From: Argentina anserina
Taxonomy: Eukaryota > Streptophyta > Magnoliopsida > Rosales > Rosaceae
Assembly (NCBI RefSeq): GCF_933775445.1
Contig: NC_065873.1
Coordinates: forward strand, 20,832,001 to 20,896,000
Reading direction: 5' to 3'
Length of the DNA: 64,000 nucleotides
Shown here: positions 34,248 to 46,736 of the stretch, piece after piece
Position numbering within the stretch: position 1 is the first letter of the stretch
How the letters are laid out: each line of letters opens with the position of its first letter
Notes under the pieces: model-generated
The model's database searches: none
Told to the model about the DNA's origin: nothing
What the model saw: only the letters and a program-made list of their open reading frames with translations
Made by a program: the position numbers and the translations under genes

Positions 34248-35360
34248 CCCTTTTCCCCATCGATAGATGAAGCAACCTTCTCTCTTGCCACAACCTGGTC
34301 TCTCGGTAGCTTGGACAACCATTCCACCACACATATTGTTCTCTAATGGGGATTATTTAACTTAATCCATCCGACGAAGACGCCACAAGAGCGTGTCGCC
34401 AGAGGGTCACACCGCTCTCTCTTCTTCCCTCGCGCGCGCACTCTCTGTTTTCTCTCTAATCCTAGAGGCTACTTCAGGCTTGAAATAATTAGTTCTTATC
34501 ACCAAAACTTTACTCGCATATAGATATTGAATTGATTAGTTATGAACTTATGAAGTGAGTAATACATGACATCGTGTTATTATCTTCAATACATGGTTAT
34601 AAAAAAGAATAAAAATTATTATATGTACACAGTATATAGTCTACGTGGCGTACCCATTTAATATTATTAGTCAATTATTATTGTGTTTGTTTCTGATTGG
34701 TTACTCATATTTAAATATATATATTTTTTCTTTCAACGTGTGCATGTTTACTACACCATGAAATAATTATATGATTGGTTCAAGGATACCATATGACAGT
34801 GTCATGTAGTGTTCTAGGTACACAAAATAATTACTCATATAAAGAAATAGTAATGTTTAAGTTCCTCAAATTCCTCTGCAAGAAAAGGAAATTAGTCATC
34901 AATCCTATCATGCTCGCAAATCTCATTGCATGTAGCGCAAGTTATTGAAACATCTACCCAAATTCTTTGTCTAAGACGATTAATATGCATAAAAAATGTG
35001 GTAGAGTTCTAAACCACATCCACATACCAATTTGAACGAACTTGTATTCCACGGACCAAACAACTTAAAACATTTTAATATCTATAGATAACCCAAGGGA
35101 CATAAATGATAAATTTACTCAGAGGAAGAATAGTAAGGCTCAACAAAATGTAAGGCTACTTTTGTAATTCCATTTACTGACCTTAGTAACTAGGTACCTT
35201 CGTGCCCTAACCATCATTCACAGAGCCAAAATTTATCTTTGGGTGTACCAAACCACCCAACCTTCATTTCGGTCCGCCACGTCACTAAAACCTCGAAATT
35301 GCCACCTCGTCGCATGGGCTCCACATGCACGGAAATGCCACGGCCCAGCAGCCCGCTCGG
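34248..35360. other. intergenic upstream of the ALKBH10B-like gene
   Basis: No gene. AT-rich with short CT-rich stretches near 34415-34455. The 3' part should hold the distal promoter of the next gene. Confidence 0.5.
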
Positions 35361-35361
35361 A

Positions 35362-35450
35362 GTATATATATGAAATCCCAAGCACCACAAAAACCCTCCA
35401 TGTGAAAACCTCCTCCTTCTCTCTCTATATTTTAACTCTCTCCCCTGAGA
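35362..35450 (+). promoter_or_regulatory. TATA box and CT-rich leader of the ALKBH10B-like gene
   Basis: TATATATA at about 35364-35371 stands about 190 bp before the ATG, followed by a CT-rich leader (CTCCTTCTCTCTCTATATTT) typical of plant 5' leaders. An ATG-TGA minimal upstream frame lies at 35400-35405, very near the expected transcript start. Confidence 0.5.
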
Positions 35451-35554
35451 CAGCTTAAGCAACCACCGTGCCGGAGTTGAACCACCGTGAACGAGTGCTA
35501 CGGGAGCTGTGAGAGATTCCGATATAAAGGAAAAGAGTATTGAGCTGACAGTAC

Positions 35555-38500
35555 ATGGCGATGGCGGTTGGGCCAGCTGCGTTGCCGCCGGCCGATGGAG
35601 CCAGTCCTCCAGCCATGGGACCCGCAATGATGCCGACGCCGATGACGTTGGTGCCGGACGCGGTGGCCAAGGACGCGATACTAGGCTGGTACCGCGGCGA
35701 GTTCGCGGCGGCCAACGCGATCATCGACGCTCTTTGCGGCCACCTGACGCAGCTCAGCGGCGGAGGCACCGAGTACAGCGCCGTCTTCGCCGCCATACAC
35801 CGGCGGCGGATGAATTGGATCCCGGTGCTCCAGATGCAAAAGTATCACTCCATTGCTGACGTGATGGTGGAGCTCCGAAACCTCGGGGCGAAGATGGCGG
35901 AGCGGGAGAGCCACCAAAACGGCGAAGTTTTTGAAGCCGAGGACAATTGCAAGAGCAGCGAAGGCGCTAAGTCGTGTGTGGAGGACGAGAAGATGGAAGA
36001 AGCTAACGGATATGAGGTCGCCGCCGATGAGGTCATTACCGAAGAAGACGGTTCGCCGGAGAGTGATATCACTGACTCAGGTACGTGATCTAGTTCCCTT
36101 TGAGTTCTGAATTGTTAATGTTTATTTTTTCGGATCTATATTTCCTAGTTTTACGGTGGATTTTAAATTTAACCATAAATGATTGACTGAAATTGAGTGA
36201 GCCAGATTTCGTAGCACTACACTAAGTTTAGAATTTCTTTCTCGTTCGATTTCAGTTGTGTGATTGGAACCTACCTCCGGCGTCTGAATTCTCCATAAAA
36301 AACGGAAGAAATTTGTTACTTGTTATAATAGGTTTGTTCAGAAGTTTAGGTCCGGTTTGGTTGGTGAGAAAAAACGAAGGAGAGAGTGGTCTGGAATCTG
36401 GAGAAAACTTTTCCTCTGTTGGTAGCTCGAGATAAAAATTAATTTCCCTGACAACAACGAAAAGATTTTTATCATTTAAATTGAGAGAGTTACCTTTTTC
36501 GTTCGATTTTCCCAATTTTCTAAGTAAGAAAAGGAAAACATGTTTTTCTCCACCAGATCCTAGATTCAATACCCCGTTACCAATTTTCTCTACCTTTGAA
36601 TTCAACGTTCTGTTAGACAGTGAGAGATGAGGTGACATCTCTAACAGCTTTGATATTTTGGAGAATAAGAGAATTTGTTTTTTTGGTTACATTAATAATA
36701 GGAGAAATTTTAGAGTACATTATGTTTTTTTTTCCATTCAAATAAATTATGCATATCATTTTCTAAAATAAAATAAATGACGAGAAAGAATGAGAAATTC
36801 TCAATTTTTGCAGCAATTTAAAAAAAAAAATCAAAAATAATAACATTAAATGGTACACTTTTTCCAATAATTCAAATTTTAATATCAACTAATTAAAATA
36901 ATAAAATATTTGAATCATTTATTTCAAATTAACAAATTAAATATATAAAATAATTTATGATTATATAAGTATAATTATATAATATTTTATTCACTTACAA
37001 TAAATGTTAAAATATGTAAAATAAAGAAATAATTGGAATTTAAGCATATTTTTTTGTTAGTATTTACTTTTTTATTTTAAAGAAATTTTATCAAAAACTA
37101 TTAGAGATACTCTTACTCCGGTCAAACTTTTTCTACTGTTGTTTAAGTGGCCGGTAGTGTTTGCGAGGTTTAAGGGGGAGGTTTTGGGAAAATCGAGGTG
37201 GGCCGGGGGGGATTATTGGCTGTAGTCGATGTCACAGTTAGTTTTGGGGGTCAGCGAATGAGGTTTCAGCATCAGTTTGATTGCAATAATGGCTCGAGAG
37301 GCGTGCCGTTGATTTAATTATAGGCGGCGGTCCATCAGAGCCGTACCTTTTACGGTTGACGTCACGGGATGCGTTGGTAGGTAAAGGGTAGGGTTTTGAC
37401 AAAAACAAAAAGGCTGGGCCGCTTGGGGTGGTGGTCATTCCAACATTGAAGATGGGGGGGGGGGGGGGGGGGGGTGTGGCCTCGTGTTGGTTGACTCGGT
37501 TGATATTACCGAGTTGGACTCGGGGGCCGGAGGAAGATTCGAATGATATTGGTGGCAGCAGAGTTGGGAGGGACTAGTGTCATTGCTTTACTCTGTGTTT
37601 GTGTGTGTTTTTGTTTGTTATTGTGTCTCGTCTTCTTTGGTGCGTGGTGACTAGTGACAGCATTTGGAACAAAGCTAAAGTACATTGTTCTATTTGGAAT
37701 AAAGCAGCAACGTACAGTTAGTTAATATAGTGACCGGAAAGTGACGTAAGCACATGTATTCGGATATGCCGGCGAATTTAGGGATCTATGAGATGAACAT
37801 AGTTGGAATGAAGTTTCCTTTATGGAGCTCTTGATGCTGCTAGTCTAAAATATGTATGGTTGCGGATCCTATAATGAGTGATATCTGAGACATAATTAGT
37901 TGTTTTTAACGAGACATTAATTGGTTGGAATATATGGTAACATAAGCAAATATTATAGGATAACAAAAATAAAATCTGTGTGGTGTAGTGGAGGTGTTTT
38001 CCCCATTAAATTGCCAAATCGGCAAATTGGATTAGAAAAATCATTGGCAGTTTTGAGCATATACTTTTAGTAACTCATTTTTATAATAGCTTTCCTAGTC
38101 TTAGTGGAGTTCCTACTAGACTCTACTAAGCTTTTGCTTTGGCTTAACTTTTTTTTTCCTAGTTGGAGCTTGTGAAATCAGGTTACAAATATTGGATATA
38201 GAAGTTTGAATCAGTTAAATACTGGGCTTTTAGAGAGTCTTATTGAGTACATAAGCTGATTAGTTTTCTGATCTTTTTACTGTCTGAACTTAGTTATCTT
38301 GTTCATCTGTTCTTGTGATTTCAGGATCTCAAGAAGTGCTTAATTCAGTGAACAATGAGATATGTTCTAACCATGATGACTGTGAGGCACGTCGCTCCCA
38401 GATCAAGTTGACAAAAGGTTTCTCAGCAAAGGAGTCAGTCAAGGGACATATGGTAAGCTCTTTCTTCTACTATCTAATTTATAAACAGAAGGCTGAAGCA

Positions 38501-40030
38501 AACTCCAATCTTTGATTTATTATGTGAAAGAAATGCAAGTAGCTATGACTGATTGGTAGATGTTACATGGCAGGTTAATGTTGTGAAAGGCTTGAAGCTA
38601 TTTGAGGACATATTTACCGAATCTGAGCTCTCTAAGTTGACTGAATTTGCAAATGAACTCCACACGGCTGGTCTGAATGGAGAGCTCTCAGGTAAGTCCC
38701 ATCCCCCTAAGGTTCTTGTGATAATTCAACTGAGTTTATGTTAATTTCTAACTAATACTGGTCAAGACCATCTAAAGATGCTGATTCTAAATAGTTTGTT
38801 GATTACAGGTGAGACTTTTATTTTGTTCAACAAGCAGATTAAAGGAAACAGGAGAGAGTTGATTCAGTTTGGGATTCCAATATTTGGACAGGTCAAAGAG
38901 GAAGCTGCAAGTAAGACTCAACTTAAATCCTAAAAATAATTTGGTATTAATCTGGCATTTTATGCAGTTGTGAGTTGTGACTAGGCACTAACTTTACTTT
39001 AACTTGACCTGATATTTTTAGGCAACATCGGACCAATTCCAGCTCTTCTCCATGATGTGATTGATCACCTTGTACTTTGGCAACTAATCCCAGAGTACAA
39101 ACGACCTAATGGTTGCATCATCAACTTCTTTGAGGAGGTATTCACTGTTTCGCTGCATTATCATGTTCCCTCCTCTGTTTTTTTTTTTTTAACTTGCAGT
39201 CTATCACCATTGGTTTGTGTTATGTGTCTTGTTACATGTAATTTGAATTTGATTTCCAGAGATAAACCGGGAATTCATGATCATTTCTTGTGCAGGGAGA
39301 ATACTCGCAGCCGTTCCTAAAGCCACCACATTTGGATCAGCCAATCTCCACTCTTCTCCTATCTGAATCCACAATGGCTTACGGGCGCACCCTTGTGACT
39401 GATACGGAGGGGAACTACAAGGGGCCACTGACCCTCTCGTTGAAGGAAGGGTATGCATTCCTAGTTATACTTTTATCAACATGAGATATCTATTAGCTGT
39501 GAATTTTATTGAGAGTAATCAAACTCATGAACATTGATTGTATACTCTACAGGTCTCTCCTAGTTATGAGGGGAAACAGTGCAGACATGGCAAGGCACGT
39601 TATGTGTCCATCTCCAAACGAGAGGATCAGCATTACATTCTTTAGAGTCCGAGTAGACTCCAACCAATATCAGTCATCCCCTCAAAGTCCAACACAGAAT
39701 GGTGCTATAACTGTATGGCAGCCCAGCGTCATGAGCCCATATGCAGCTCACGAAGGAGCACCAAATGGCTATGAGGCAATGGATGTCATGCCCAAATGGG
39801 GTGTCCTCCGTGCTCCAGTGGTCATGATAGCCCCAGTTCGTCCTATGGTAATGAGCCCTCGAAAAGTTCCTCAAAGTGGTACTGGAGTTTTCTTGCCATG
39901 GACTGTGGGATCAAGAAAACCAGCAAAACATCTTCCGCCCCGCGCGCAAAAAGGACGGCTCATGGAACTCCCTTCCCCGGCTGAGACACATGTAGTGGAG
40001 GCTGCTTCTGAGCCGGGCATCACTGTGTGA
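35555..40030 (+). CDS. ALKBH10B: ALKBH10B-type RNA N6-methyladenosine demethylase
   Basis: Seven exons with GT-AG borders: 35555-36080, 38325-38452, 38574-38691, 38809-38910, 39022-39137, 39296-39450, 39553-40030. Joined they give 540 residues in one frame. The N-terminal part (ILGWYRGEFAAANAIIDALC, IHRRRMNWIPVLQMQKY) and the C-terminal part (GVLRAPVVMIAPVRPMV, HLPPRAQK, EPGITV end) are those of plant ALKBH10 proteins. The AlkB 2-oxoglutarate/Fe(II) fold covers roughly residues 218-400, with Fe ligands in PPHLDQPIS (His, Asp) and MARHVM (His) and the 2-oxoglutarate Arg in RISITFFRVR. In Arabidopsis ALKBH10B removes m6A from flowering-time mRNAs. The first intron is 2.2 kb. The start is the first ATG after the leader. 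No defects seen. Confidence 0.93.
37454..37474 (+). repeat. poly(G) run, 21 bases
   Basis: An uninterrupted run of 21 G inside the first intron of the ALKBH10B-like gene. Its exact length may be a sequencing artefact. It could form a G-quadruplex. Confidence 0.9.
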
Positions 40031-41393
40031 GGAAGATCATTGGTGTCAAGTTAGTCACAGGCAGCCCTGGGTTGAAAAATGATATGAATTCAGCAAAGAT
40101 GGTATTCATATTTACTTCCAAGTTCTGCAGGAGTTTTTCTTGTTGTACAAACAGGCCTAGGTGCTGTTAGAAGAGTCGGTTTCAATTTTCAAAATTTTCC
40201 CTTTTCATATCCTGAGTAGGTAGTTGAGCTCAAGTTGTGGAGTGTGAATTAGTTTAAGTGCTGAATCTTGTATTGGGGTTATGTTAGTTTTTTTTTTCAG
40301 ACAAGTTATATTACTTATATATCATCTTCTTAACCAAGTATATCTTTTTTCCTTTTTCCCCAATTAATCCAAGTTATGTGAATTACTTTTTTTTTTGTTA
40401 CAGGTTATGTGAATTACTTATAGAATGTACAACCAAATTCTGGTTTTCTTTAAGAGAAGTGTCAACTTCTAATTCTTACAGTCAGTTAACACAGTTCAGA
40501 TTAGCACTCTTCAAGTTACACTTTGGAAAGTCCTTGTGATTCTGTGACTGTCATTCAAAAGCTGCATTGTATGATGTGTACTGGTTCTGACATTCAGAAG
40601 TTTTTACGAACAGAAAACAGAATATCACCCAGTTGAAAAGGTAGAAGACACAGTTGAGATTAGTACTCTTCAAGTGACAAGCTGCATTCTTTTCAAGTGG
40701 GGCAATCTGCTTACAATTTGCATAAAATGATTGCACCAAATGTTTGGGTTAGGTATAACTATAAGAAAGTTTGCTGTTGCAGCAGAACTTCCTCACACTC
40801 GTGGAAATGGCATCCATATCGAAGCTGAGAACTCCTGGTTGAGTAGTTTGGTGCCATAGCACCTGTTGTTTATGCTGAAGCTCGCTACCATTTGCAGTTT
40901 GGTATACGTGAACCATATGGAAATTCAAGTATCTATAACACATTGAACTGCAGCCACTCAAATTTCGTACTGAGATTCTGAGAATGAGCTGAAAACACCA
41001 GAATCTGCAGAGTGATTCTCTGAAAACATCAGAAGAACGTTTCATCAATGTCCAAAGCAGCTGAAGCTCGGGTTAATCAAACTAGAATTCAGATTTAGAG
41101 ATGAAAGGGATAAACAGAAAGTGTAACAATTAGAGTATGCAACCAATAACTTCGGAATTTTACTTGGTAATGGTCAAATGCTAATGAAAGCTAACAATTT
41201 TGTACAGAGAGCTGGTTCACTGACCATCTTTGCATTTCAAACAATCTTATAGAAACAAATTTAAGAAAAATAAAGTTCCCCATTTGGCTATTACATATAT
41301 ATGACACACTTGTTGCATAACAGACATGGGGTAATACAGAATTGGTGCACTAAATATGAGAGTAAAGACCTTAAAATCAATTGCTATCAAGTA
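40031..41393. other. 3' flanks of two convergent genes
   Basis: Region between the convergent ALKBH10B-like and BSD genes. The first few hundred bases are the 3' UTR of the former and the last hundred or so that of the latter. Short open frames here match nothing. Confidence 0.5.
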
Positions 41394-42794
41394 TCAACCC
41401 TTGGGGGGTTCATCATCATCATCATCATCTATATCCCAGCTCAAATCTTCTTCATCTTCAGCAGTGCTCAGCCGTTTCTGCAGCTCAGCTGTATTGGCAC
41501 TTCCCCCACTTGCACCAGGGGTCACTCTCTTTTCATCAATGCTGCTAAGATCCTCAATCTCATCCCAGCCAAGGTCTTCTTCTTCCTCGGGTTCTGCTGA
41601 GGACCGAACTGAAGCAGCCGATACGCCACTCTCTTTGCTGGATGCAGGAGCCTCATCCTTCTTCCCCTCTAAAGCCACTGCTTCATCAGATTCCCTAGAT
41701 GCAGGAGCCTCATCCTTCTTCACCTCTAAAGCCACTGCTTCATCAGATTTAGACGGCAAGTCTTTATTCTCCTCATCAGATTTTGATTGCACCCCGGAAT
41801 CCCCTACTACATTCGCTTTCTCCTCCGACTCCTTATCGCCTTTCGTCTCCAGACTCTTCCCTTCCTCCTCTCCAACAACCTCGGCCGCCCTGGCAGCACT
41901 TTCCTCCTCTACAACCTTTTTCGCGGCCTCATTCGCCTCTCCAGCATCTACATTGCTTGAAAACCCCTCCCCTCCAGCCTGATCAACACTCACCACCTCC
42001 CTCTCTTTCCCTAAAGTCGATTTCGCAACGGCATTGCTCCCACCATGATCCTCATCATACTCCACATCATCAACATCCCAGCTCAACTCATCCTCCTCCT
42101 CCACCGAAATCGCCCTCCTCACCAAACTGGCCCTCACATCCTCAGCCTGCTTCAGCTTATAAACCCTAAAGTAATACCGACTCCAAAACGTCTCATCGTC
42201 CACCACACTCGGCGCCACCCTCTTATAAACCGCCTCCATCGCTCCATTCCCCTCCAGCAACTCCTCAATCTCCTCCCTCTTCTCCTCCAGCGCAAACCCT
42301 AGCCTCCACCGCCCGTACTCCTCCGCCTCCTCCGGCTCCTCGCAGTACGTGCTGGCGTCGCCCTGCGCGGCGCGGAGCTGCGACTCGAAGCGGCTGTACC
42401 TCTTGGAGCTCAGGCTCCGGCGGGCGGCGGCGGCGGCGGAGGAATCGGGGGAGTCGGACTCGTGATCGGGGTTGAGGATGGAGTGGGAGATGATCTGGGC
42501 GGTGCCTTGGAGGACGGTGGTCCCGAGCTCGTCGATTTTGGTGCCGACGGTTTCGAGAGAGCCCTGGGCGACTTCGATCTCTTTCTTGAGACCCGACCCG
42601 AACTCCTGGAGGTCGCGGCGGTAGGTTTCGATGACGGTTTCGGATTTGGTGGCGATGGTTTTGATCAGATCGCCGAAGTTCCACCCGCCGGTGGCGGATG
42701 GGTTGGGGTGGCGTTGGGGGTTGGGATCTGGATCTTGGCTAAGGGGGGAGGCTGATTCGGGTTCGTCGGCGAATACGGACTTGAAGAAATTCAT
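41394..42794 (-). CDS. BSD-domain-containing protein
   Basis: Intronless frame of 466 residues. N-terminal MNFFKSVFADEPES and GWNFGDLIKTIATKSETVIE match the plant BSD-domain family. The BSD domain, a small helical fold first described in BTF2-like transcription factors, synapse proteins and DOS2, lies at about residues 160-225 with the diagnostic FWSRYYFRVYKLKQAEDVR. The second half is strongly acidic and low complexity, with repeated SDEAVALE/KKDEAPAS units and an acidic C-terminus (DDDDDDEPPKG) including LSWDIDD repeats. Molecular function is unknown. A homologue is next to RRP4 in Arabidopsis, from memory, and RRP4 is also nearby here. Confidence 0.9.
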   Translation of the reverse strand: MNFFKSVFADEPESASPLSQDPDPNPQRHPNPSATGGWNFGDLIKTIATKSETVIETYRRDLQEFGSGLKKEIEVAQGSLETVGTKIDELGTTVLQGTAQIISHSILNPDHESDSPDSSAAAAARRSLSSKRYSRFESQLRAAQGDASTYCEEPEEAEEYGRWRLGFALEEKREEIEELLEGNGAMEAVYKRVAPSVVDDETFWSRYYFRVYKLKQAEDVRASLVRRAISVEEEDELSWDVDDVEYDEDHGGSNAVAKSTLGKEREVVSVDQAGGEGFSSNVDAGEANEAAKKVVEEESAARAAEVVGEEEGKSLETKGDKESEEKANVVGDSGVQSKSDEENKDLPSKSDEAVALEVKKDEAPASRESDEAVALEGKKDEAPASSKESGVSAASVRSSAEPEEEEDLGWDEIEDLSSIDEKRVTPGASGGSANTAELQKRLSTAEDEEDLSWDIDDDDDDEPPKG

Positions 42795-43794
42795 GGAAGG
42801 ATTTTGGGGGAAGCAGAGAGGGAATTTTTACCAGAAAAATGAGGGAGATTTCTAACAGACGCTTTTTTGGTGCGAAGTTTTAGTACAGTATTTGGTGGAG
42901 GGCCAATGTCGGGTCGACAATGGGGCTCGGGTTATAGTATTTTGGATTGTAGGTCCAAGCGCACCCTACAGGTCCATCAACTATTTTCTGAATCGAGCAT
43001 GTTTTACCTGGTCGGTAGAATTCGGATTCGCCGAAAATAAATTCATACCTCGTAAAATAGCACTCAGAGTACAAACATCAATTTATTGCAATTCTCTAAT
43101 CTACTACCACATTTTCAAACAAATAAGCTACACCTTGTGGTTCTTGCTTAAATTTTTTTTAGAAGGATTCTCGCTCATATTATCTTTAATGTGTAAGTGA
43201 CCGGGATATTGGCCTTTGTGATTTTTTTTTTCAGCTAACTAAATGGTATACTTAGTGTACCATCTAACCAAATATTTGCGTTGGTGCAGACACATGAAAT
43301 GGTCCTCATGTTTCCCAACAAAATTGGGTACCCCTAAATCCCTAATGGTACTCCATCTTGGTTCCTTATAGGTTTATATCTATTCAGAATTTCAGTTACT
43401 TTGCCCACTTGATGTTGGCAATAGTGCTAGTTGTTGTTTTAAGAATTGAGATCAATCGAAGCAAAGGGAAATTCGAGCTGTCTCTCGGATGCTTGGTTTC
43501 AACTCCTAACTTTTCCTTTTGTATACTTGCAAGTTTATTCCTTTTGTATCCCACCAAAGCTGGTGATGGATGAGAAAACTAAATCCCTCACCACTAGATT
43601 ACCTTGCTGGTTTTAAAGTCACATTTTTTTCCTTTTGGTTACCACATTTGCAAGCATGGAATCAGATATCCAGTTATATATCATGTTCCCATTTCTTTAT
43701 CTTAACACTCCAACACTTGGTTTAACTCACCAAACTCATTGTTCTTACTAGCATATATGTATAACTACATTTGCTTCTGAAACTATATGCGATT
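42795..43794. other. intergenic, BSD gene promoter side
   Basis: Upstream of the minus-strand BSD gene and of the small plus-strand gene that follows. No further gene; short open frames are AT-rich noise. The word TTTGGTGCGAAG near 42868 is near the expected BSD transcript start, but no clear TATA box. Confidence 0.45.
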
Positions 43795-44457
43795 ATGCAG
43801 GAGAAGAGGAAGCAATGGCAGCCTCTTGGCATTTGCCACAGGCTCATCACCCTCACCATGAACAGTGTCATTGCTAGAAGCCTTATTAAGCACATACCGA
43901 TAACCAGCCATTATACAAAGCTTCAAGGTTCAAGCAATGCGGTGGTTTCTGTGGAGGACCAGCAACCCCCTGTCCCAAACAGGCGTAATTTGGTCGAAGG
44001 CGTCTACCAACAACGGGCTCAGCATACACCAGACGACAATTCAGTTTTTGAGATCCAAATTCACTACAAGCGAACAGATGAGGATGATGATGATGATTCA
44101 AAAATGAGGAATTCTAGGGGTAGGCACAAATTTTCTTCAGGCAAGAGTCTCCAGGAGGTGAAGCCCATTTTTACGAGCATATCACAAGGTAAGGACCCGA
44201 AAAAGAGTTTAAGAAACGCAGATGTAGCGGGGTTGGAGAAGGAGATCAAGGACAAGGACAGTAAGAAGAAAGGAACTGTGCTAATGAGTGATGAAAAATT
44301 CACAGTAGCAATGGTGGATGCAGAAGATGAGAGATCAAAGCTTCCTCTGAGGCGTGCAAGACCTCTCTTTTATGTTGCACCAAATATTAATGAAAAATCA
44401 GACGAATTCATTCGGAGTAGAAAGGAAGCAATGAGACGGAGCCAAAGCCTAGAATAA
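43795..44457 (+). CDS. small basic/acidic protein, DUF761-like C-terminus
   Basis: Open frame of about 220 residues. The ATG at 43795 is the first true ATG in frame, but it sits in an ATGCAGG context that also looks like a splice acceptor, so an earlier exon is possible; an internal ATG at 43858 is the alternative. It has no signal peptide or clear transmembrane segment, an acidic patch (DEDDDDDS), a Lys-rich middle (KEIKDKDSKKKG), and a C-terminal INEKSDEFIRSRKEAMRRSQ that resembles the DUF761 motif found at the ends of small plant proteins. Function unknown. Confidence 0.6.
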   Translation: MQEKRKQWQPLGICHRLITLTMNSVIARSLIKHIPITSHYTKLQGSSNAVVSVEDQQPPVPNRRNLVEGVYQQRAQHTPDDNSVFEIQIHYKRTDEDDDDDSKMRNSRGRHKFSSGKSLQEVKPIFTSISQGKDPKKSLRNADVAGLEKEIKDKDSKKKGTVLMSDEKFTVAMVDAEDERSKLPLRRARPLFYVAPNINEKSDEFIRSRKEAMRRSQSLE

Positions 44458-44675
44458 TAAAAGAGAGGTACTAATAATACCCAGGGCATATTAGCTTCTA
44501 TGTTCTTCAGTTCGATCTTCATAAATCATAATTAACAAAGATTTAATGGTATATACTGGTAAGTGTATGTTATGCATAGAATAAATTGCTCAATTATTAG
44601 TAATTTAGAGCAACGTGCCCAAAGTACTTATGTTGGCAGAATCCCAATTTCGTGTGTATATATATATATATATAT

Positions 44676-44914
44676 AGTCTTTATCCAGAGTGAAACTTCA
44701 CTCTGAAATTTCAGAGTGAAGTTCCAATTTTGGCACACTTTTCGGTCAATTTTTTTCAGCATAAGCCGAATTAGATGAAATTTTGTATAGATGATCTTAA
44801 ATAACATACCTAAATATTGAATAGCTTATGCTGAAAAAATTTGACCGAAAAGTGTGATAAAATTGGAACTTCACTCTGAAATTTCAGAATGAAGCTTCAC
44901 TCTGGATAGGGACT
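44676..44914. mobile_element. palindromic MITE flanked by TA repeats
   Basis: Two arms of about 95 bp (44676-44785 and 44820-44914) are near-perfect inverted copies, starting AGTCTTTATCCAGAGTGAA and ending in the complement of AGTCCCTATCCAGAGTGAA. Within each arm CACTCTGAAATTTCAGAGTG is itself a palindrome. The element is embedded in a (TA)n tract on both sides, consistent with a TA-targeting (Tc1/mariner-like) MITE. The transcript would fold into a long hairpin. Confidence 0.85.
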
Positions 44915-46736
44915 GTGTATATATATATATATATAGTAGCGTGTTCTTCGGTTATTTTTGACGACATAAGATTCAGTTAATACTTAAAACTTAAAAGACA
45001 TCGCTCTTCTGTATGAGAAGTTCATATGCATATGAAGGACGTGCAATTCTTCTTCTTATGGGTTAATGAGCTTACTAACAATCTAACATGCATACGACAG
45101 CTCCTTAATTATGGTTTACGAAAGAAGGTACTTGGTGAGAATGAAGAGATCAAAACAAAAAATTAGCAACAATTCCAACATGCAAACTACAATAGAGAAA
45201 TTAAAATTATAATATATATTCGAACACTATGATATGAAGAGGTGCGAGTCTTATTCTAGGCTGTAGATCAGATCGATATTCCTCCAATGTTGGATGCATG
45301 TAACTTATACTAGTCAATTATTCAGAATATAATCATTATAAGGTACGTGATGTTAATATGAAGCCTAAACCTAAACATAAGCGCATTTCCGCTCGATATT
45401 TTACAAGTCTAAACCTAAACCCAAACATATGCTGAGATATTTTACAAGTTCTACGCGCCTTTCCATTCGTGAAAGCATGCATGGTACGTATGCGTACACC
45501 AGTTCCTACACTATATATGCTGCCCACACCAAGAAGAAGAATCATATATAGATCATATTATTTCCCATTGTAGCAATTATGCTTTTAACTTTTTAAGAAT
45601 GTAGATCTATGATTTTCTTTTAAGCTGAGGCTCATCAATTATAGAGTTTTGCTATTAATTTTAGTCCATGTTCATGGTACGGTGCTCATGATTTTCACAT
45701 ACGCCTCTATCTTTATGCTTTATAATATGCCTCTCTATATTAGCTTAGGCTAAAAACATTAATTTCTATCCAACACCCCAAGTGTTTTTCTGCCATGAGA
45801 GGCGGCATGCAGAAGTAGCAACTAGCAACGGAAGCATTAGTAGTCATACATGTTTGTACCTTTGGCCGGGCAGCATCTTGGTCTTGAGCTCTCAAATAAA
45901 TCGTTGTCGACTTCGTTGCAAATTTGTTTTGCGATGCAAGTGTGTGCACACAGTGATCGTCAATATCAAATACGTACATACGCAGACAACGCAGTGTACG
46001 TACTTGGTACTTAATTCGGTAATGGTAAATGTATACCCCTACAATCAATTTATCTTTGGGTTTAGCAGATAAACCCTACCGGACCAGTGATCTCAATCTG
46101 AGTATCTGTCCTCTCTTCCAGATCTTCTGTAGTTCCGCGCTACTTAATGGAACTAAGAAGCGTACGCGTATAGACCAGTCCGGGCCAACACAAACTCAGC
46201 TAAGTGAGAATGATTGCCAGAATCAATTTGTTCTATACAAATTAAGGAGTACGAACATAATATTTACCAACAAGCTAGAGAAGAAAAAACAACAGTCAAA
46301 TAATATATGTACGTAGTCTCTTCCTCCTCGTGTAAACTGTGCCACTAAAAGACTCCTCTAAAGAATGTATGCCCATAACCAATAACAACGTATAAATTTA
46401 AATTAGCCCTTTTCTTCTTTACACCCTAGCTTGTGGAACAAAGAGTTAAACCCTCCATCTAATTAACCATCTTCAAACCAAACCAAATCACTTCCCACCC
46501 AATCAATTTTTGTTTTCTCCCCTTTACAATTAAATCGGTCCAAAGAAGAATCACTAAACAAATTTATAAAAAGGTATAGGCACATACCCATTAACCATTT
46601 TCATCTTCTTCCTCTTTTCAAACTAGTTCAAACTCCCTTGTCCCCGTTCCTTCATTCTTGATCCAATTGATCATCACCATCAACAGATTAGCGCCACTCA
46701 TTACTATCGTTTCCGTTTGGCTCTTTTAGGGTCTCG
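44915..46736. other. intergenic, no gene seen
   Basis: AT-rich. A pair of related 45 bp stretches with TAAACCTAAAC words occurs at 45360-45440. The last roughly 300 bases should be the 3' UTR side of the GATL gene. Confidence 0.5.

Noticed and set aside
35214..35627. 137-codon minus-strand frame upstream of the ALKBH10B-like gene
   Set aside because: Shadow of the promoter and first exon on the opposite strand with no family resemblance.
42265..42684. Arg/Pro-rich frame antiparallel to other frames in the BSD gene
   Set aside because: It is an alternate frame of the BSD gene's GC-rich 5' half.
45360..45440. Interstitial telomere-like repeat (TAAACCTAAAC words)
   Set aside because: The unit lacks the exact CCCTAAA period and only a few words occur; it is a short local duplication.
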